A stretch of 36,330 bases of DNA, taken from Deltaproteobacteria bacterium RBG_16_44_11. Its GTDB lineage: Bacteria; Desulfobacterota; Syntrophia; Syntrophales; Smithellaceae. The position numbers were made by a program, and so were the translations under genes. This document shows, piece by piece, positions 1-7,605 of the stretch. The first letter of the stretch is position 1, and each line of letters starts with the position of its first letter. The DNA is taken from NCBI GenBank assembly GCA_001797845.1, contig MGQN01000035.1, forward strand, positions 54,589-90,918. The letters run 5' to 3'. Under the pieces are notes generated by a model. The model searched no databases, had not been told where the DNA came from, and saw only the letters and a list, made by a program, of their open reading frames with translations.

Positions 1-2
1 AT

Positions 3-329
3 ATCTCCAGCGTTGTTGGGCATACGGGTAATTCAGGACAGATTCCCTACACCATGGAGAAGGCGGCCCTGGATGCCTTTACGAAGTCGCTGTCGAAGGA
101 GTTATCGGGAAGAAATATCCTGGTCAATTCCGTTGCTCCGGGCTTTATCGACACGACCATGACAAAGGAACTTCCCGATCATGTCAAGGAGAGGATCCTG
201 TCAAGCATTCCATTGGCCAGGTTGGGCAAGGCCGAGGAAATAGCTGATGTAGTGGCGTTCTTAGCAACAAGGGCCAGTTATATTACGGGAACAGTCATTC
301 ATGTTAATGGGGGGATTTATGGAGGTTGA
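3..329 (+). CDS. 3-oxoacyl-ACP reductase-like SDR, C-terminal part only
   Basis: The gene enters from the left edge, so only about the last 108 residues are visible. They read as the C-terminal half of a classical short-chain dehydrogenase of the FabG type. The catalytic Tyr (codon 48-50) and Lys (codon 60-62) form the YxxxK motif, with the catalytic Ser-bearing strand (I-S-S) just before. The NSVAPGFIDTTMT segment and the VNGG ending are typical of FabG. Family role: NADPH-dependent reduction of 3-oxoacyl-ACP. It overlaps the next gene by 11 bases and heads a co-directional type II FAS-like cluster, so its substrate is probably bound to the ACP encoded at 2093. Whether it is the housekeeping FabG or a cluster-specific ketoreductase cannot be told from this half. 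Confidence 0.88.
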   Translation: MSSVVGHTGNSGQIPYTMEKAALDAFTKSLSKELSGRNILVNSVAPGFIDTTMTKELPDHVKERILSSIPLARLGKAEEIADVVAFLATRASYITGTVIHVNGGIYGG

Positions 330-789
330 TGCCTACGTCATCAAGGAAGTTTTAGCGCTTGTGCCGCAACGGGAGCCTTTTCGCTTCATTGATGAAATTA
401 TCAGTCTTGACGAGGAAACAATAATAGGTGCTTATCGCTTTCGTGAAGATGAATTTTTTTATCGCGGTCATTTTCCGGGCAGGCCTATTACGCCGGGCGT
501 GATTCTAATTGAAACGATGGCGCAAATTGGAGCTACTGCTTTTGGAATTTACCTCCTTGCGTGTCAGAAAAAAATGCGGCCTGGGACAATGGATATACCG
601 TTTAGCGTGTTTTCATCGGCCGATGGCGTTGAGTTCAAGGGAATTGTAGTACCGGGTGAAAGGGTAATCGTGAAGGGTAAAAAAATATATTTTCGTAAGG
701 GAGTTTTAAAAGTGGATACGATTATGGAAAGAGAAAACGGCGAAATAGTTTGCCTCGGAACGCTGGCGGGAGTGATGGCGAATAAATGA
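319..789 (+). CDS. FabZ/FabA-type 3-hydroxyacyl-ACP dehydratase
   Basis: A 156-residue hot-dog-fold dehydratase, the usual length for FabZ. The signature GHFPGRPITPGV lies at residues 50-61, with the catalytic His51 and, in IETMAQ, the acidic residue Glu65. An in-frame ATG lies upstream at 301, but the ATG at 319 is preferred because a G-rich ribosome-binding stretch (309-314) sits five bases before it. The start lies inside the end of the ketoreductase gene, and the stop overlaps the ketosynthase start (ATGA), which implies translational coupling. Family role: dehydration of 3-hydroxyacyl-ACP to trans-2-enoyl-ACP in the cytoplasm. Within this cluster it would form the dehydration step of an iterative elongation cycle. 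Confidence 0.9.
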   Translation: MEVDAYVIKEVLALVPQREPFRFIDEIISLDEETIIGAYRFREDEFFYRGHFPGRPITPGVILIETMAQIGATAFGIYLLACQKKMRPGTMDIPFSVFSSADGVEFKGIVVPGERVIVKGKKIYFRKGVLKVDTIMERENGEIVCLGTLAGVMANK

Positions 790-2066
790 GGAAACGTGTT
801 GTCATCACGGGAATGGGTGTAGCCGCGCCCAACGCGCATGGATTGGATGATTTTGAACAGGCGCTTAGAGAAGGTCGTTCCGGTATTCGCTTTATTCCTC
901 GATTGAAAGAATTGAATTTTGGCTGTCAGATCGCGGGCGTGCCGGAAAATTTTGACGCCATTCGTAAAAGTTATTTTGATCGCGAAAAACTTTTATCGTT
1001 CAATGATAATATCGGCTTCGCTTCCGTCTCGGCGGTAGATGCCTGGAAAGATGCCGGCTTTAATCTTCCCGACAGCGATGACGATACGGTAGATTGGGAT
1101 ACAGGTGTTATTGCCGGTTCCGGAATCGGCGGAATGGATACAATTGCCAACAGCGTCGTTCCTATTATTAATGAAGGTAAAGTAAGACGTTTGGGCAGTC
1201 GAATTGTTGAACAGGTAATGGGCAGCGGCACCAGCGCCCGTATTTCCGGTCTGCTTGGCGCCGGCAATCAGGTGACTTCTAATTCTTCGGCTTGTAGCAC
1301 CGGGAATGAGGCGGTAATCGATGCTCTCTGGAGAATAAGGATGGGATTAGCCAAACGCATGGCAGCCGGCGGATCCGAAGGAGCAACGCCTTTCATCTGG
1401 GGAGGTTTTGATGCCATGCGGGTGCTTTGCCGTAAGTATAATGATAATCCGGCGGCAGGATCACGACCGATGAGCGCGAGCGCCTGCGGCTTTGTTCCGG
1501 GCTCAGGCGGCGCGATGCTGGTTCTGGAAGAGTTGGAAACGGCCATGGCCAGAGGCGCCAAAATTTACGCAGAAATAATTGGTGGCTATGTTAATTGCGG
1601 GGGGCAGAGAATGGGCGGGACAATGACTGCTCCCAATCCGGAAGGCGTGAGGCGTTGCGTCCGCGGCGCAGTTGCCGATGCCGGAATTAACGCGGCTGAA
1701 GTTGATGCGATTAACGGCCATTTGACAGCGACCTATGCCGATCCTTATGAAGTGAAAAGCTGGGCGGCGGCGCTCGGGCGAACTCCCGATAATTTTCCTT
1801 ATATTCAGTCCACAAAATCCCTGATTGGTCATTGTCTGGGCGCCGCGGGCGCCATAGAATGCGTAGCCAGCGTCCTGCAGATTTATAAGGGCTTTTTGCA
1901 CCCTTCTATTAATTGTGAGGATATACATCCGGAGATTGCCGAGTATGCCGGAAAAATTCCGCGAAAATGTTTGGTGATTCCAAAATTGAAGATTGTCGCC
2001 AAAGCCGGGTTTGGGTTTGGCGATGTTAATAGCTGCATCATTTTTAAAAAGTGGGAAGAAAAATAA
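786..2066 (+). CDS. FabF-like beta-ketoacyl-ACP synthase
   Basis: A 426-residue thiolase-fold condensing enzyme. The nucleophile Cys170 lies in SNSSACSTG. The two catalytic histidines are His312 (INGHLTAT) and His349 (STKSLIGHCLGAAG), and the conserved Lys344 precedes the second. All four key residues are present, so it should be active in decarboxylative condensation. One oddity: the first His motif normally reads N-x-H-G-T-x-T, but here the Gly is Leu (H-L-T-A-T), which suggests a specialised subfamily rather than housekeeping FabF. It starts within the dehydratase stop and is followed 26 bases later by the ACP gene. There is no enoyl reductase in the visible cluster, so a polyunsaturated or polyene-like product is possible. 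That is inference, because the left part of the cluster lies outside the window. Confidence 0.9.
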   Translation: MRKRVVITGMGVAAPNAHGLDDFEQALREGRSGIRFIPRLKELNFGCQIAGVPENFDAIRKSYFDREKLLSFNDNIGFASVSAVDAWKDAGFNLPDSDDDTVDWDTGVIAGSGIGGMDTIANSVVPIINEGKVRRLGSRIVEQVMGSGTSARISGLLGAGNQVTSNSSACSTGNEAVIDALWRIRMGLAKRMAAGGSEGATPFIWGGFDAMRVLCRKYNDNPAAGSRPMSASACGFVPGSGGAMLVLEELETAMARGAKIYAEIIGGYVNCGGQRMGGTMTAPNPEGVRRCVRGAVADAGINAAEVDAINGHLTATYADPYEVKSWAAALGRTPDNFPYIQSTKSLIGHCLGAAGAIECVASVLQIYKGFLHPSINCEDIHPEIAEYAGKIPRKCLVIPKLKIVAKAGFGFGDVNSCIIFKKWEEK

Positions 2067-2092
2067 TTTATATTATAAAGGAGAATGATTTT

Positions 2093-2341
2093 ATGGAAGA
2101 GAAGAAAATATTTGAAGAGATGGTCAACATTTTAAAGCCTTATACCAAGGACCAGACGCTTTTGGAAAAAGCGACGATGGACACGCACATTTTAAATGAT
2201 TTGAAGGTGAATTCCGCCCGGTTGGTGGATGTCATTATTAAATGTGAAGATGTTTATGGCATCAGCGTGGATGATGATGAAGCGGATAAAATTCGCACCA
2301 TCGGCGATGCCGTCAGAATTATTAAACAAAAACTGGGGTAA
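2093..2341 (+). CDS. Acyl carrier protein
   Basis: An 82-residue acidic helical protein with the carrier-protein layout. Ser41 (V-N-S-A-R-L-V) is the expected 4'-phosphopantetheine attachment site, with Asn in place of the usual Asp before it. The helix after it contains VDVIIKCEDVYGI, like the VELVMALEEEF helix of typical ACPs. An in-frame start exists upstream at 2051 inside the ketosynthase gene, but the ATG at 2093 has a good AAGGAG ribosome-binding site (2078-2083) and gives normal ACP length. It lies between the ketosynthase and the acyltransferase. The phosphopantetheinyl transferase three genes on is the likely enzyme that activates it. Confidence 0.87.
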   Translation: MEEKKIFEEMVNILKPYTKDQTLLEKATMDTHILNDLKVNSARLVDVIIKCEDVYGISVDDDEADKIRTIGDAVRIIKQKLG

Positions 2342-2345
2342 AAAA

Positions 2346-3059
2346 ATGAATAAAAAGTCCAAAGTTTTTCTTTATTTACAGAATTTTTTAGGACGAATTG
2401 CGATAATATTCATCGCACCTCTTTATTTTATTATCGTTAAAATTTTATTTTATCGAATACAGAATTTGAAAGAAATTCGCCGCCAGTGTGAGAGTGAATT
2501 TGCCCGGCACAAGGGATCTTGGATTGTTTGTGCTAATCATTTAACGATGATTGACTCTTTTATTTTGGGTTATGCCAGTTTTAGTTTAATCGGGCATATC
2601 ACCGGTTTTAAGAAATTGCCTTGGAATCTACCCGAAAGAAGAAAATTTCAAAGCAATATACTCCTTGCGGTACTGTGCTATTTGGCCAAATGCATTCCCA
2701 TTGATCGCGGCGGTTCCCGCGAGAAAATAAAGAAGACTTTGGATAAATGTATTTACCTGCTGCGTACCGGTCAAAGTATTATGATTTTTCCTGAAGGCGG
2801 GCGCTCCCGGACCGGAAGAATTAATAAAGAAAGTTTTTCTTACGGTGTGGGGCGTTTCGTTAAAGAGGTGGAAGATTGCAAGGTGATGTGCATTTATATG
2901 CGTGGAAATAAACAGGAGAATTATAGTGCTATTCCCGCTTGGGGAGAAAAATTTTCAGTGCAAATAGAAGTGTTTTCGCCGGAACGGATAGAGGGAAGCG
3001 GACTGCAAGCACAACGAGAATATGCCACGCAAATAATTGAACGGCTTGCGCGAATGTAG
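2346..3059 (+). CDS. Lysophospholipid acyltransferase (PlsC/LPLAT family)
   Basis: A 237-residue membrane-associated acyltransferase. A hydrophobic N-terminal segment (about residues 15-36) precedes the HX4D catalytic motif (His65, Asp70 in NHLTMID). The second block, FPEGGRSRTG (148-157), is the substrate-phosphate binding motif of the PlsC family. The ATG at 2346 starts four bases after the ACP stop and gives family-typical length; an upstream in-frame start at 2229 would overlap the ACP gene. Family role: transfer of an acyl chain from ACP or CoA to a glycerol-phosphate or similar acceptor at the inner membrane. In a gene cluster with its own ACP and KS, such enzymes often release or transfer the finished acyl chain. 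That role is inferred here. Confidence 0.85.
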   Translation: MNKKSKVFLYLQNFLGRIAIIFIAPLYFIIVKILFYRIQNLKEIRRQCESEFARHKGSWIVCANHLTMIDSFILGYASFSLIGHITGFKKLPWNLPERRKFQSNILLAVLCYLAKCIPIDRGGSREKIKKTLDKCIYLLRTGQSIMIFPEGGRSRTGRINKESFSYGVGRFVKEVEDCKVMCIYMRGNKQENYSAIPAWGEKFSVQIEVFSPERIEGSGLQAQREYATQIIERLARM

Positions 3060-3069
3060 GAGAGATATT

Positions 3070-3696
3070 TTGCCGCACATAGGGAACGATATCGTGGATT
3101 TGAGAGAGCCGTTGAACGTGAGGAAAAGCCGCGATTTGCGCTTTCTAAAGAAAATCCTCACCGCTGCTGAAATTGAATTTGTGCAGGGCGCAAAAAATTC
3201 CGATCAGGCTCTTTGGTCTTTTTGGGCCTGCAAAGAAGCTTCGTATAAAGTTATTAAAAAAAAATATCCTGATGCTCGTTTTTTGCCGCGCCGCTGGCAG
3301 GTATTGTTGCGCCAGACGGCATCATCGCATATTGACGGCGAGGTGGTGATACCTGCCAAAGATAAAGTTTACGTGCGCGTTTTTTTTCATGCCGAGTATG
3401 TTCATTGTATCGGGGCGGATGATCAAAAAGCCTTAAAAAATGTGATCTGCAAGGTGAAAGCTCTGGAGGTAAAAGAAAACACAAAAGAAAAAGACGCGTC
3501 TTTATTTTTAAGGCAAAGTTTTGCGCAGGGCCTGATTGCTCAGCTGCATTTAAGCCATTCCGATATAAAAATAAAAAGAGAAAAAGAACAAGGCGGGCTT
3601 GGGCCGCCGCGCCTCTATATAGGCGGCAAAAAATCCGTTATCGATATCAGCTTGAGTCATGACGGCCGGTTTGTAGCTTACGTATTCCTGACATGA
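3070..3696 (+). CDS. 4'-phosphopantetheinyl transferase superfamily protein
   Basis: The protein begins with the AcpS-type metal-binding motif GNDIVDL (residues 5-11) and carries the second signature WACKEASYK (52-60, Glu56 and Lys60), so both halves of the magnesium/CoA site are present. Total length is 208 residues, longer than AcpS (about 120). The extra C-terminal region (from about residue 110) ends with a second block, ISLSHDGRFVAYVF, so it resembles Sfp-like or fused members more than plain AcpS. The start chosen is TTG at 3070, because AGGAGAG (3059-3065) sits five bases upstream and it gives the canonical N-terminus. The ATG at 3037 would overlap the acyltransferase by 23 bases. Role: converts apo-ACP to holo-ACP, presumably for the ACP of this cluster. 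Confidence 0.85.
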   Translation: MPHIGNDIVDLREPLNVRKSRDLRFLKKILTAAEIEFVQGAKNSDQALWSFWACKEASYKVIKKKYPDARFLPRRWQVLLRQTASSHIDGEVVIPAKDKVYVRVFFHAEYVHCIGADDQKALKNVICKVKALEVKENTKEKDASLFLRQSFAQGLIAQLHLSHSDIKIKREKEQGGLGPPRLYIGGKKSVIDISLSHDGRFVAYVFLT

Positions 3697-3789
3697 TTAT
3701 AGCCATATCCGGATAATATATTGTCAGTTTAGCGCTGTTGTGTTAGTTACCTTTTTCAGTTTAAATTCAGCGCGAAAAAGGATTCCGAT

Positions 3790-5169
3790 ATGAGGATAGC
3801 AGTCCTGAACGGCTCGCCCAAGGGCCAAATCAGCGTGACCGTGCAATACGTAAAATTTCTGCAGCAGGAATTTCCGCAAGCTCAATTCCAAATGCTGGAC
3901 ATCGCCCTGAAAATAAAGAAACTTGAAAAAGATGAACAAGAATTTCAGAAAGTCATCAAAGAGGTATCGTCCGCCGATGCCGTGCTCTGGGCTTTTCCGC
4001 TGTATTTTTTTCTTGTTTGTTCCCAGTACAAAAGATTTATTGAATTGATTTTTGAAAGAAAAGAGACCTCGGCTTTCCGCGGAAAACCGGCCGCGAGTCT
4101 TTCTACGTCAATCAACTTTTTCGACCATACCGCCCACAATTATATTAATGCTATCAGTGACGATTTGGAGATGAAGTATTTCGGCTCTTATTCGGCGGAA
4201 ATGAGTGATATGCATAAATTCCGGGAGAGGCAAAGGCTGACTACTTTTGGTGAATTATTTATTAAGGCGATTAAAGATGGCACGCCTTCAATAAAAAATA
4301 ATAAGCCGTTAATAAAGCATGAATTTGTTTACGAACCGACCAAGCTTAGACCTGCAGAAACGGAAGGTAAAAAAGTATTAATAGTAGTTGACGATATTGA
4401 TAAAAGCTCCAACCTCCGTCTTATGATAGAAAATTTGCAGAAGGGGTTTTCTCCCGTGGCCGAATTGGTTCAACTAAAAGACATCGATATTCAAGGCGGC
4501 TGCCTGGGATGTATGCAATGCGGTTTAGATAATGTTTGCGTTTATGAAGGTAAAGATGGATTTATTGATTTTTTCAACCGGAAAATAAAAACAGCAGATA
4601 TTTTATTTATTGCCGGTTCCATTTTCGACCGCTATCTTTCGTCCTTATGGAAATGTTGCTTTGACCGCAGTTTTTTCAACGGCCACATACCGGCCATAAG
4701 GGGCAAACAAATCGGATTTGTATTTTCCGGGCCATTTCATCAAATTTATAATCTGCGTGAAATATTTGAAGCTTATGTTGGAATGCAACACTCCAACCTT
4801 GTCGGGTTTATCAGTGACGATATGGGCAGTTCGGAAGAAATCAATAACGCTTTGCAAATCGTAGCTTCCAACGCAGTTATGTATAGTAAGCTTGGATATA
4901 TTAAGCCGCAAACATTTTATCAGGTTGCGGGTACAAAATTATTTAGGGACGCTGTTTGGAGCAGGCTCCGTCCGGTTTTCCAGGCGGATCACAAATATTA
5001 TAAAAAACATGGATTTTATAATTTTCCCCAAAAAAATTACAAGTGGCGGCTGATTAACAACAGCTTGATTGTGCTTATCAAAATTCCGCGCGTGCGCCGT
5101 GAATTCATAAAGAGAATGAAGGTAGAAATGATCAGACCTTTCGGCAAATTTCTGAAAAAAACAAAATAA
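3790..5169 (+). CDS. Two-domain flavodoxin-like protein with Isf-type cysteine cluster
   Basis: 459 residues made of two flavodoxin/NADPH-dependent FMN reductase-like halves. The first opens with RIAVLNGSPKG, the phosphate-binding loop of this family, and continues through WAFPLYFF. The second opens near residue 192 (KKVLIVVDD) and carries Cys238, Cys241, Cys244 and Cys250, spaced CX2CX2CX5C. That matches the compact motif which binds a 4Fe-4S cluster in archaeal and bacterial iron-sulfur flavoproteins. The second half lacks the usual G-S-P-R start, so it may bind FMN poorly. A basic C-terminal tail (about 380-459) has no recognised domain. The nearest genes are the FAS-like cluster 93 bases upstream and an acyl dehydrogenase downstream. 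A redox role in acyl metabolism is possible but not shown. Confidence 0.7.
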   Translation: MRIAVLNGSPKGQISVTVQYVKFLQQEFPQAQFQMLDIALKIKKLEKDEQEFQKVIKEVSSADAVLWAFPLYFFLVCSQYKRFIELIFERKETSAFRGKPAASLSTSINFFDHTAHNYINAISDDLEMKYFGSYSAEMSDMHKFRERQRLTTFGELFIKAIKDGTPSIKNNKPLIKHEFVYEPTKLRPAETEGKKVLIVVDDIDKSSNLRLMIENLQKGFSPVAELVQLKDIDIQGGCLGCMQCGLDNVCVYEGKDGFIDFFNRKIKTADILFIAGSIFDRYLSSLWKCCFDRSFFNGHIPAIRGKQIGFVFSGPFHQIYNLREIFEAYVGMQHSNLVGFISDDMGSSEEINNALQIVASNAVMYSKLGYIKPQTFYQVAGTKLFRDAVWSRLRPVFQADHKYYKKHGFYNFPQKNYKWRLINNSLIVLIKIPRVRREFIKRMKVEMIRPFGKFLKKTK

Positions 5170-5256
5170 ATTGCACCCGAAGGATCTTTTTGAAGAAAAG
5201 ATGATCGCAAAAAATAAAACAGTAAAATTTTATTTCGATAAAAAAAGGGAGGAGAT

Positions 5257-6024
5257 ATGAATATCAAAGATGTGGTCGCGTTGGTAACTGGTGGAGCGTC
5301 AGGATTGGGAGAAGCCACGGTCGTTGAATTGGTTAAAAATGGCGCAAAGGTTGCCATAGTCGATATTGATTCCGCCAGAGGTGAGAAGCTCGTGGCAGGT
5401 TTAGGAAAAAGCGCGATATTTGTAAAAGCCGATGTAACCAGTGAAGCTGAAATTCAGCAGGCCATGAAAAAAACAATAGACGCCTTCGGGAAAATAAATG
5501 TTGCCGTAAGTTGTGCGGGCGTCCCCAATCCGGGAAAGGTTCTGAGCAAAAAAGGTCCCATGCCTTTGGACGCGTTCAATAAAGTAGTGCAAATCAATCT
5601 GGTCGGAACGCTCAACATCATTAGATTGGCCGCCGAACAGATGAACAACAACACGCCCAATGAAGAAGGCGAAAAGGGCGTGATAATCAATACAGCTTCT
5701 GTTGCCGCGTTTGACGGGCAGATCGGACAAGCAGCTTACAGCGGATCTAAAGCCGGCATAGTGGGAATGACCCTGCCCATTGCCCGTGAATGCGCCGATT
5801 ACGGAATAAGGGTGGCCACAATTGCTCCGGGGCTTTTCAATACGCCGATGATGGCCAGTCTGCCGCCGGCGGTTAAAGAAGATATGGCCAAAACCGTTCC
5901 TTTTCCCAGGCGTCTGGGCAAGCCTGTTGAGTACGCCATGCTGGCCATTCATATCATCGAAAACACGATGCTCAACGGATGCTGCATCAGGCTGGACGGC
6001 GCACTGCGTATGCCGCCTAAATAA
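5257..6024 (+). CDS. HSD10-like 3-hydroxyacyl-CoA dehydrogenase (SDR)
   Basis: 255-residue classical SDR, with the NAD-binding TGGASGLG at 11-18, Asp36 at the end of beta-2 (NAD preference), NVAVSCAG near 81-88, and the catalytic Ser148, Tyr161 and Lys165. The segment around TASVAAFDGQIGQAAYSGSK closely follows the type II 3-hydroxyacyl-CoA dehydrogenase (17-beta-HSD10) subfamily, which oxidises short-chain or branched 3-hydroxyacyl-CoA with NAD. The start at 5257 is supported by a strong GGGAGGAG ribosome-binding site (5246-5253). It stands alone after an 87-base gap, and a hairpin repeat begins three bases after its stop. The exact substrate cannot be decided from sequence. Confidence 0.85.
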   Translation: MNIKDVVALVTGGASGLGEATVVELVKNGAKVAIVDIDSARGEKLVAGLGKSAIFVKADVTSEAEIQQAMKKTIDAFGKINVAVSCAGVPNPGKVLSKKGPMPLDAFNKVVQINLVGTLNIIRLAAEQMNNNTPNEEGEKGVIINTASVAAFDGQIGQAAYSGSKAGIVGMTLPIARECADYGIRVATIAPGLFNTPMMASLPPAVKEDMAKTVPFPRRLGKPVEYAMLAIHIIENTMLNGCCIRLDGALRMPPK

Positions 6025-6027
6025 GTC

Positions 6028-6148
6028 ACCACTTCGAAATCAAAGCGCTATCTTTGTTGGCGTCGTTGTCGGTTTCCTCAACGTATGTAAAATACGCCTC
6101 ATCGCCTCCGCCTAGCCGCCTCGATATCATCTTTGATTTAGAAGTGGT
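6028..6148. repeat. MITE-like hairpin repeat, copy 1
   Basis: Bounded by inverted terminal repeats ACCACTTCGAAATCAAAG (6028-6045) and CTTTGATTTAGAAGTGGT (6131-6148), which pair at 17 of 18 positions. Copy 2 lies in opposite orientation at 13809-13956. The shared blocks are AAATCAAAGCGCTATC, TCCTCAACGTATG, ATACGCC and GATATCATCTT. It starts three bases after the stop of the dehydrogenase gene. No coding capacity is evident. It could be a non-autonomous transposable element or a folded 3'-UTR element; no target-site duplication was recognised. Confidence 0.8.
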
Positions 6149-6153
6149 CTTAT

Positions 6154-6223
6154 AGCGATTGTAAGCCGCGTTCCGCTTGTGACCTTCAGGTTATCAGGGT
6201 AGCCCTCACGCGGCGTAATCGCT
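6154..6223. repeat. Stem-loop with 16-18 base arms
   Basis: Arms AGCGATTGTAAGCCGCGT (6154-6171) and ACGCGGCGTAATCGCT (6208-6223) pair apart from a small bulge. The loop contains TGTGACCTTCAGGTTAT (6178-6194), whose exact reverse complement recurs at 11826-11842. It lies between hairpin repeat copy 1 and the attC site. No U-tract follows, so it is not a standard terminator. Function unknown. Confidence 0.55.
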
Positions 6224-6259
6224 GTTCAGTGGTGAGCATCTTTCAGCATTGATAGTTAC

Positions 6260-6315
6260 GGATAACGCAGAATTCAGCCGGAGCGTAAGTGATTGGCTGA
6301 AATGATTTGTTAGGC
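6260..6315 (-). other. Integron attC recombination site
   Basis: Read on the minus strand, this 56-base site has the four-box attC layout. R'' is GCCTAAC (6315-6309, exact fit to RYYYAAC). A five-base unpaired spacer AAATC follows, then L'' ATTTCAGCC, a short terminal loop, L' GGCTGAAT, a spacer, and R' GTTATCC (6266-6260). L'' and L' pair completely except for one extra T in L'', the kind of extrahelical base the integrase uses to choose the strand. R' departs from GTTRRRY. In an integrated cassette, the last six R' bases belong to the downstream sequence. If the cassette circularised, R' would become GTTGGGC (using 7676-7671), a perfect consensus. It begins 13 bases after the stop of the minus-strand gene. 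Confidence 0.72.
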
Positions 6316-6328
6316 GATTCATTATCCA

Positions 6329-6922
6329 TTATTCGACTGGATTTGTTATTTGAACATCACCGAGATTAGCCAAACATACCATAAATTTTTTCTGCAAATC
6401 AAAATCGGCCTCAAGCAGTCGTTTGTATTCCTTTATTGAGTATAGAAATAGTTTTTTCAATTTCCATATATTGACTAAAAAATTCTGTGAGTCCACCACC
6501 TCCTGTATGCATTCATGACAATCAGACGTATCGTCTACAACAAAAGAATAAAACTTTTTATCCTTTTTTCTCTTTATGCCAAGCCGATAACCATGTGCTA
6601 TGGCATGACGAAATTGGACTAATGCTACTGATTTATGGTTTTGGAGTTGCGCAACTTTGTTTAAAAAGTTTTCTATTAACGCGCTACACGTCTCATGTTC
6701 CCCTGACCACAGCTTTGTTAAAAGTTCAAACCCTACCATAATACCTAGGCACGTAAGTAATGGGGATTTCACTTTCACTGGTGGGCCATCTTCTTGACCA
6801 TATTGATTTTGCAGGTCTCTTCGCAAAAGATACATAAGGGATACTTGATTTTCATAGAATCTATCTGAAGGATGGCTAAAGACCCTTGCTATTTCAGTTT
6901 GAACATCATTAGAAAATAACAT
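6329..6922 (-). CDS. Hypothetical protein with HEPN-type R-H-x3-H motif
   Basis: 197 residues from the ATG at 6922, chosen because GGTAGGT sits just upstream and overlaps the end of the preceding gene (TAG at 6933-6931); the start is eight bases after that stop. The protein is mainly helical. It contains QFRHAIAHGYR with Arg105, His106 and His110, a match to the R-[NDH]-x3-H motif of HEPN-fold RNases, followed by a basic stretch (RLGIKRKKDKK). Family knowledge: HEPN proteins act as RNA-cutting toxins or anti-phage effectors, often with a neighbouring partner. The assignment rests on one short motif plus helical character. A non-catalytic helical protein is the alternative. The gene ends 13 bases before the attC site. 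Confidence 0.55.
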   Translation of the reverse strand: MLFSNDVQTEIARVFSHPSDRFYENQVSLMYLLRRDLQNQYGQEDGPPVKVKSPLLTCLGIMVGFELLTKLWSGEHETCSALIENFLNKVAQLQNHKSVALVQFRHAIAHGYRLGIKRKKDKKFYSFVVDDTSDCHECIQEVVDSQNFLVNIWKLKKLFLYSIKEYKRLLEADFDLQKKFMVCLANLGDVQITNPVE

Positions 6923-6930
6923 AATTTTAC

Positions 6931-7605
6931 CTACCTTCGCCGATGCTGGCAAAGTGTCTTTGGATCATAGTCCCGCTCAAATTCCACGTAGAAGTCGTCA
7001 CCACTGAAAGACATGCGATAGTAGCTGTAAGCACGCCCATCTGGGCTATCCCACAGCCAAGATGGCATAGGATACATCCTGCCACAACACAAACACGCGT
7101 TAGCAAGAGTGTTGATACCAAATGTTGGTACATCTGGGTGGATGTATCGGGTGTACCGGCCACACCACTTGCACCGCATATGGTATTTGAAACTAGGCAT
7201 TGTCCATCTGAGCCATTTTGGTAGTGCCCAATAGCGGGTCAGCTTAGTTTCGTACTGCGCTTCCTCATTTGTGAGTGGAATAGATAGGACATGCTCGCAC
7301 ACTCTGATGTAATAAAAAATGTAAGGCTCTAATGCCGGCATTCTTTTTAGTGACCATTTTAGGTACTGTTGTGCCTTGGCATATTCACCTTGTTTATAGT
7401 ACATGCGTGAAAATCCACCAATCCAAGCTACGAGTTCCTTATTCTCTTGAAAACCTGGCAAGTTCAATATTACTTCGACGTGACGTAAGGATAGTGTATT
7501 AAAGTCAGTACCACTTGCCCGAGGCTGTTTTTTCCCTTCCAAATCAATGTAGTATTCGCTGACTGAACGCTGTATAGCATTCTGTGGTTGCTCTATTTGG
7601 GCCAC
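6931..7605 (-). CDS. Hypothetical zinc-ribbon protein, partner of the HEPN-motif gene
   Basis: 224 residues, starting at GTG 7605 with an AAGGAAG ribosome-binding site upstream. I do not recognise the family. Residues about 56-92 (WIGGFSRMYYKQGEYAKAQQ...) look like a TPR-style helical hairpin. Two matching knuckles, CKWCGR (Cys145, Cys148) and CLCCGR (Cys171, Cys174), form a four-cysteine zinc ribbon, followed by an aromatic-rich tail (Trp183, Trp185, Tyr193-Tyr196). The C-terminal end is basic (HRRR). It is the first gene of a two-gene minus-strand operon, eight bases before the HEPN-motif gene. It could be the antitoxin, adaptor or nucleic-acid-binding sensor of that gene, but nothing in the sequence proves this. 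Confidence 0.55.
   Translation of the reverse strand: MAQIEQPQNAIQRSVSEYYIDLEGKKQPRASGTDFNTLSLRHVEVILNLPGFQENKELVAWIGGFSRMYYKQGEYAKAQQYLKWSLKRMPALEPYIFYYIRVCEHVLSIPLTNEEAQYETKLTRYWALPKWLRWTMPSFKYHMRCKWCGRYTRYIHPDVPTFGINTLANACLCCGRMYPMPSWLWDSPDGRAYSYYRMSFSGDDFYVEFERDYDPKTLCQHRRR

Larger units (their letters stand above)
6025..6328. other. Gene-free interval: repeat, stem-loop and attC
   Basis: This 304-base gap between the HSD10-like gene and the HEPN-motif gene has no credible ORF. It holds three structured elements in a row: the MITE-like repeat (6028-6148), a long-armed stem-loop (6154-6223) and the attC-like site (6260-6315). About 36 bases of unexplained sequence lie between the last two. 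Confidence 0.7.

Noticed and set aside
5178-5205. ATCTTTT...AAAAGAT hairpin after the flavoprotein gene as a terminator.
   Set aside because: AT-only stem with no U-run on the 3' side; too weak to call.
5401-5952. A long reverse-strand ORF opposite the HSD10-like gene.
   Set aside because: Histidine- and arginine-rich shadow translation with no recognisable domain; the plus-strand gene has all SDR motifs.
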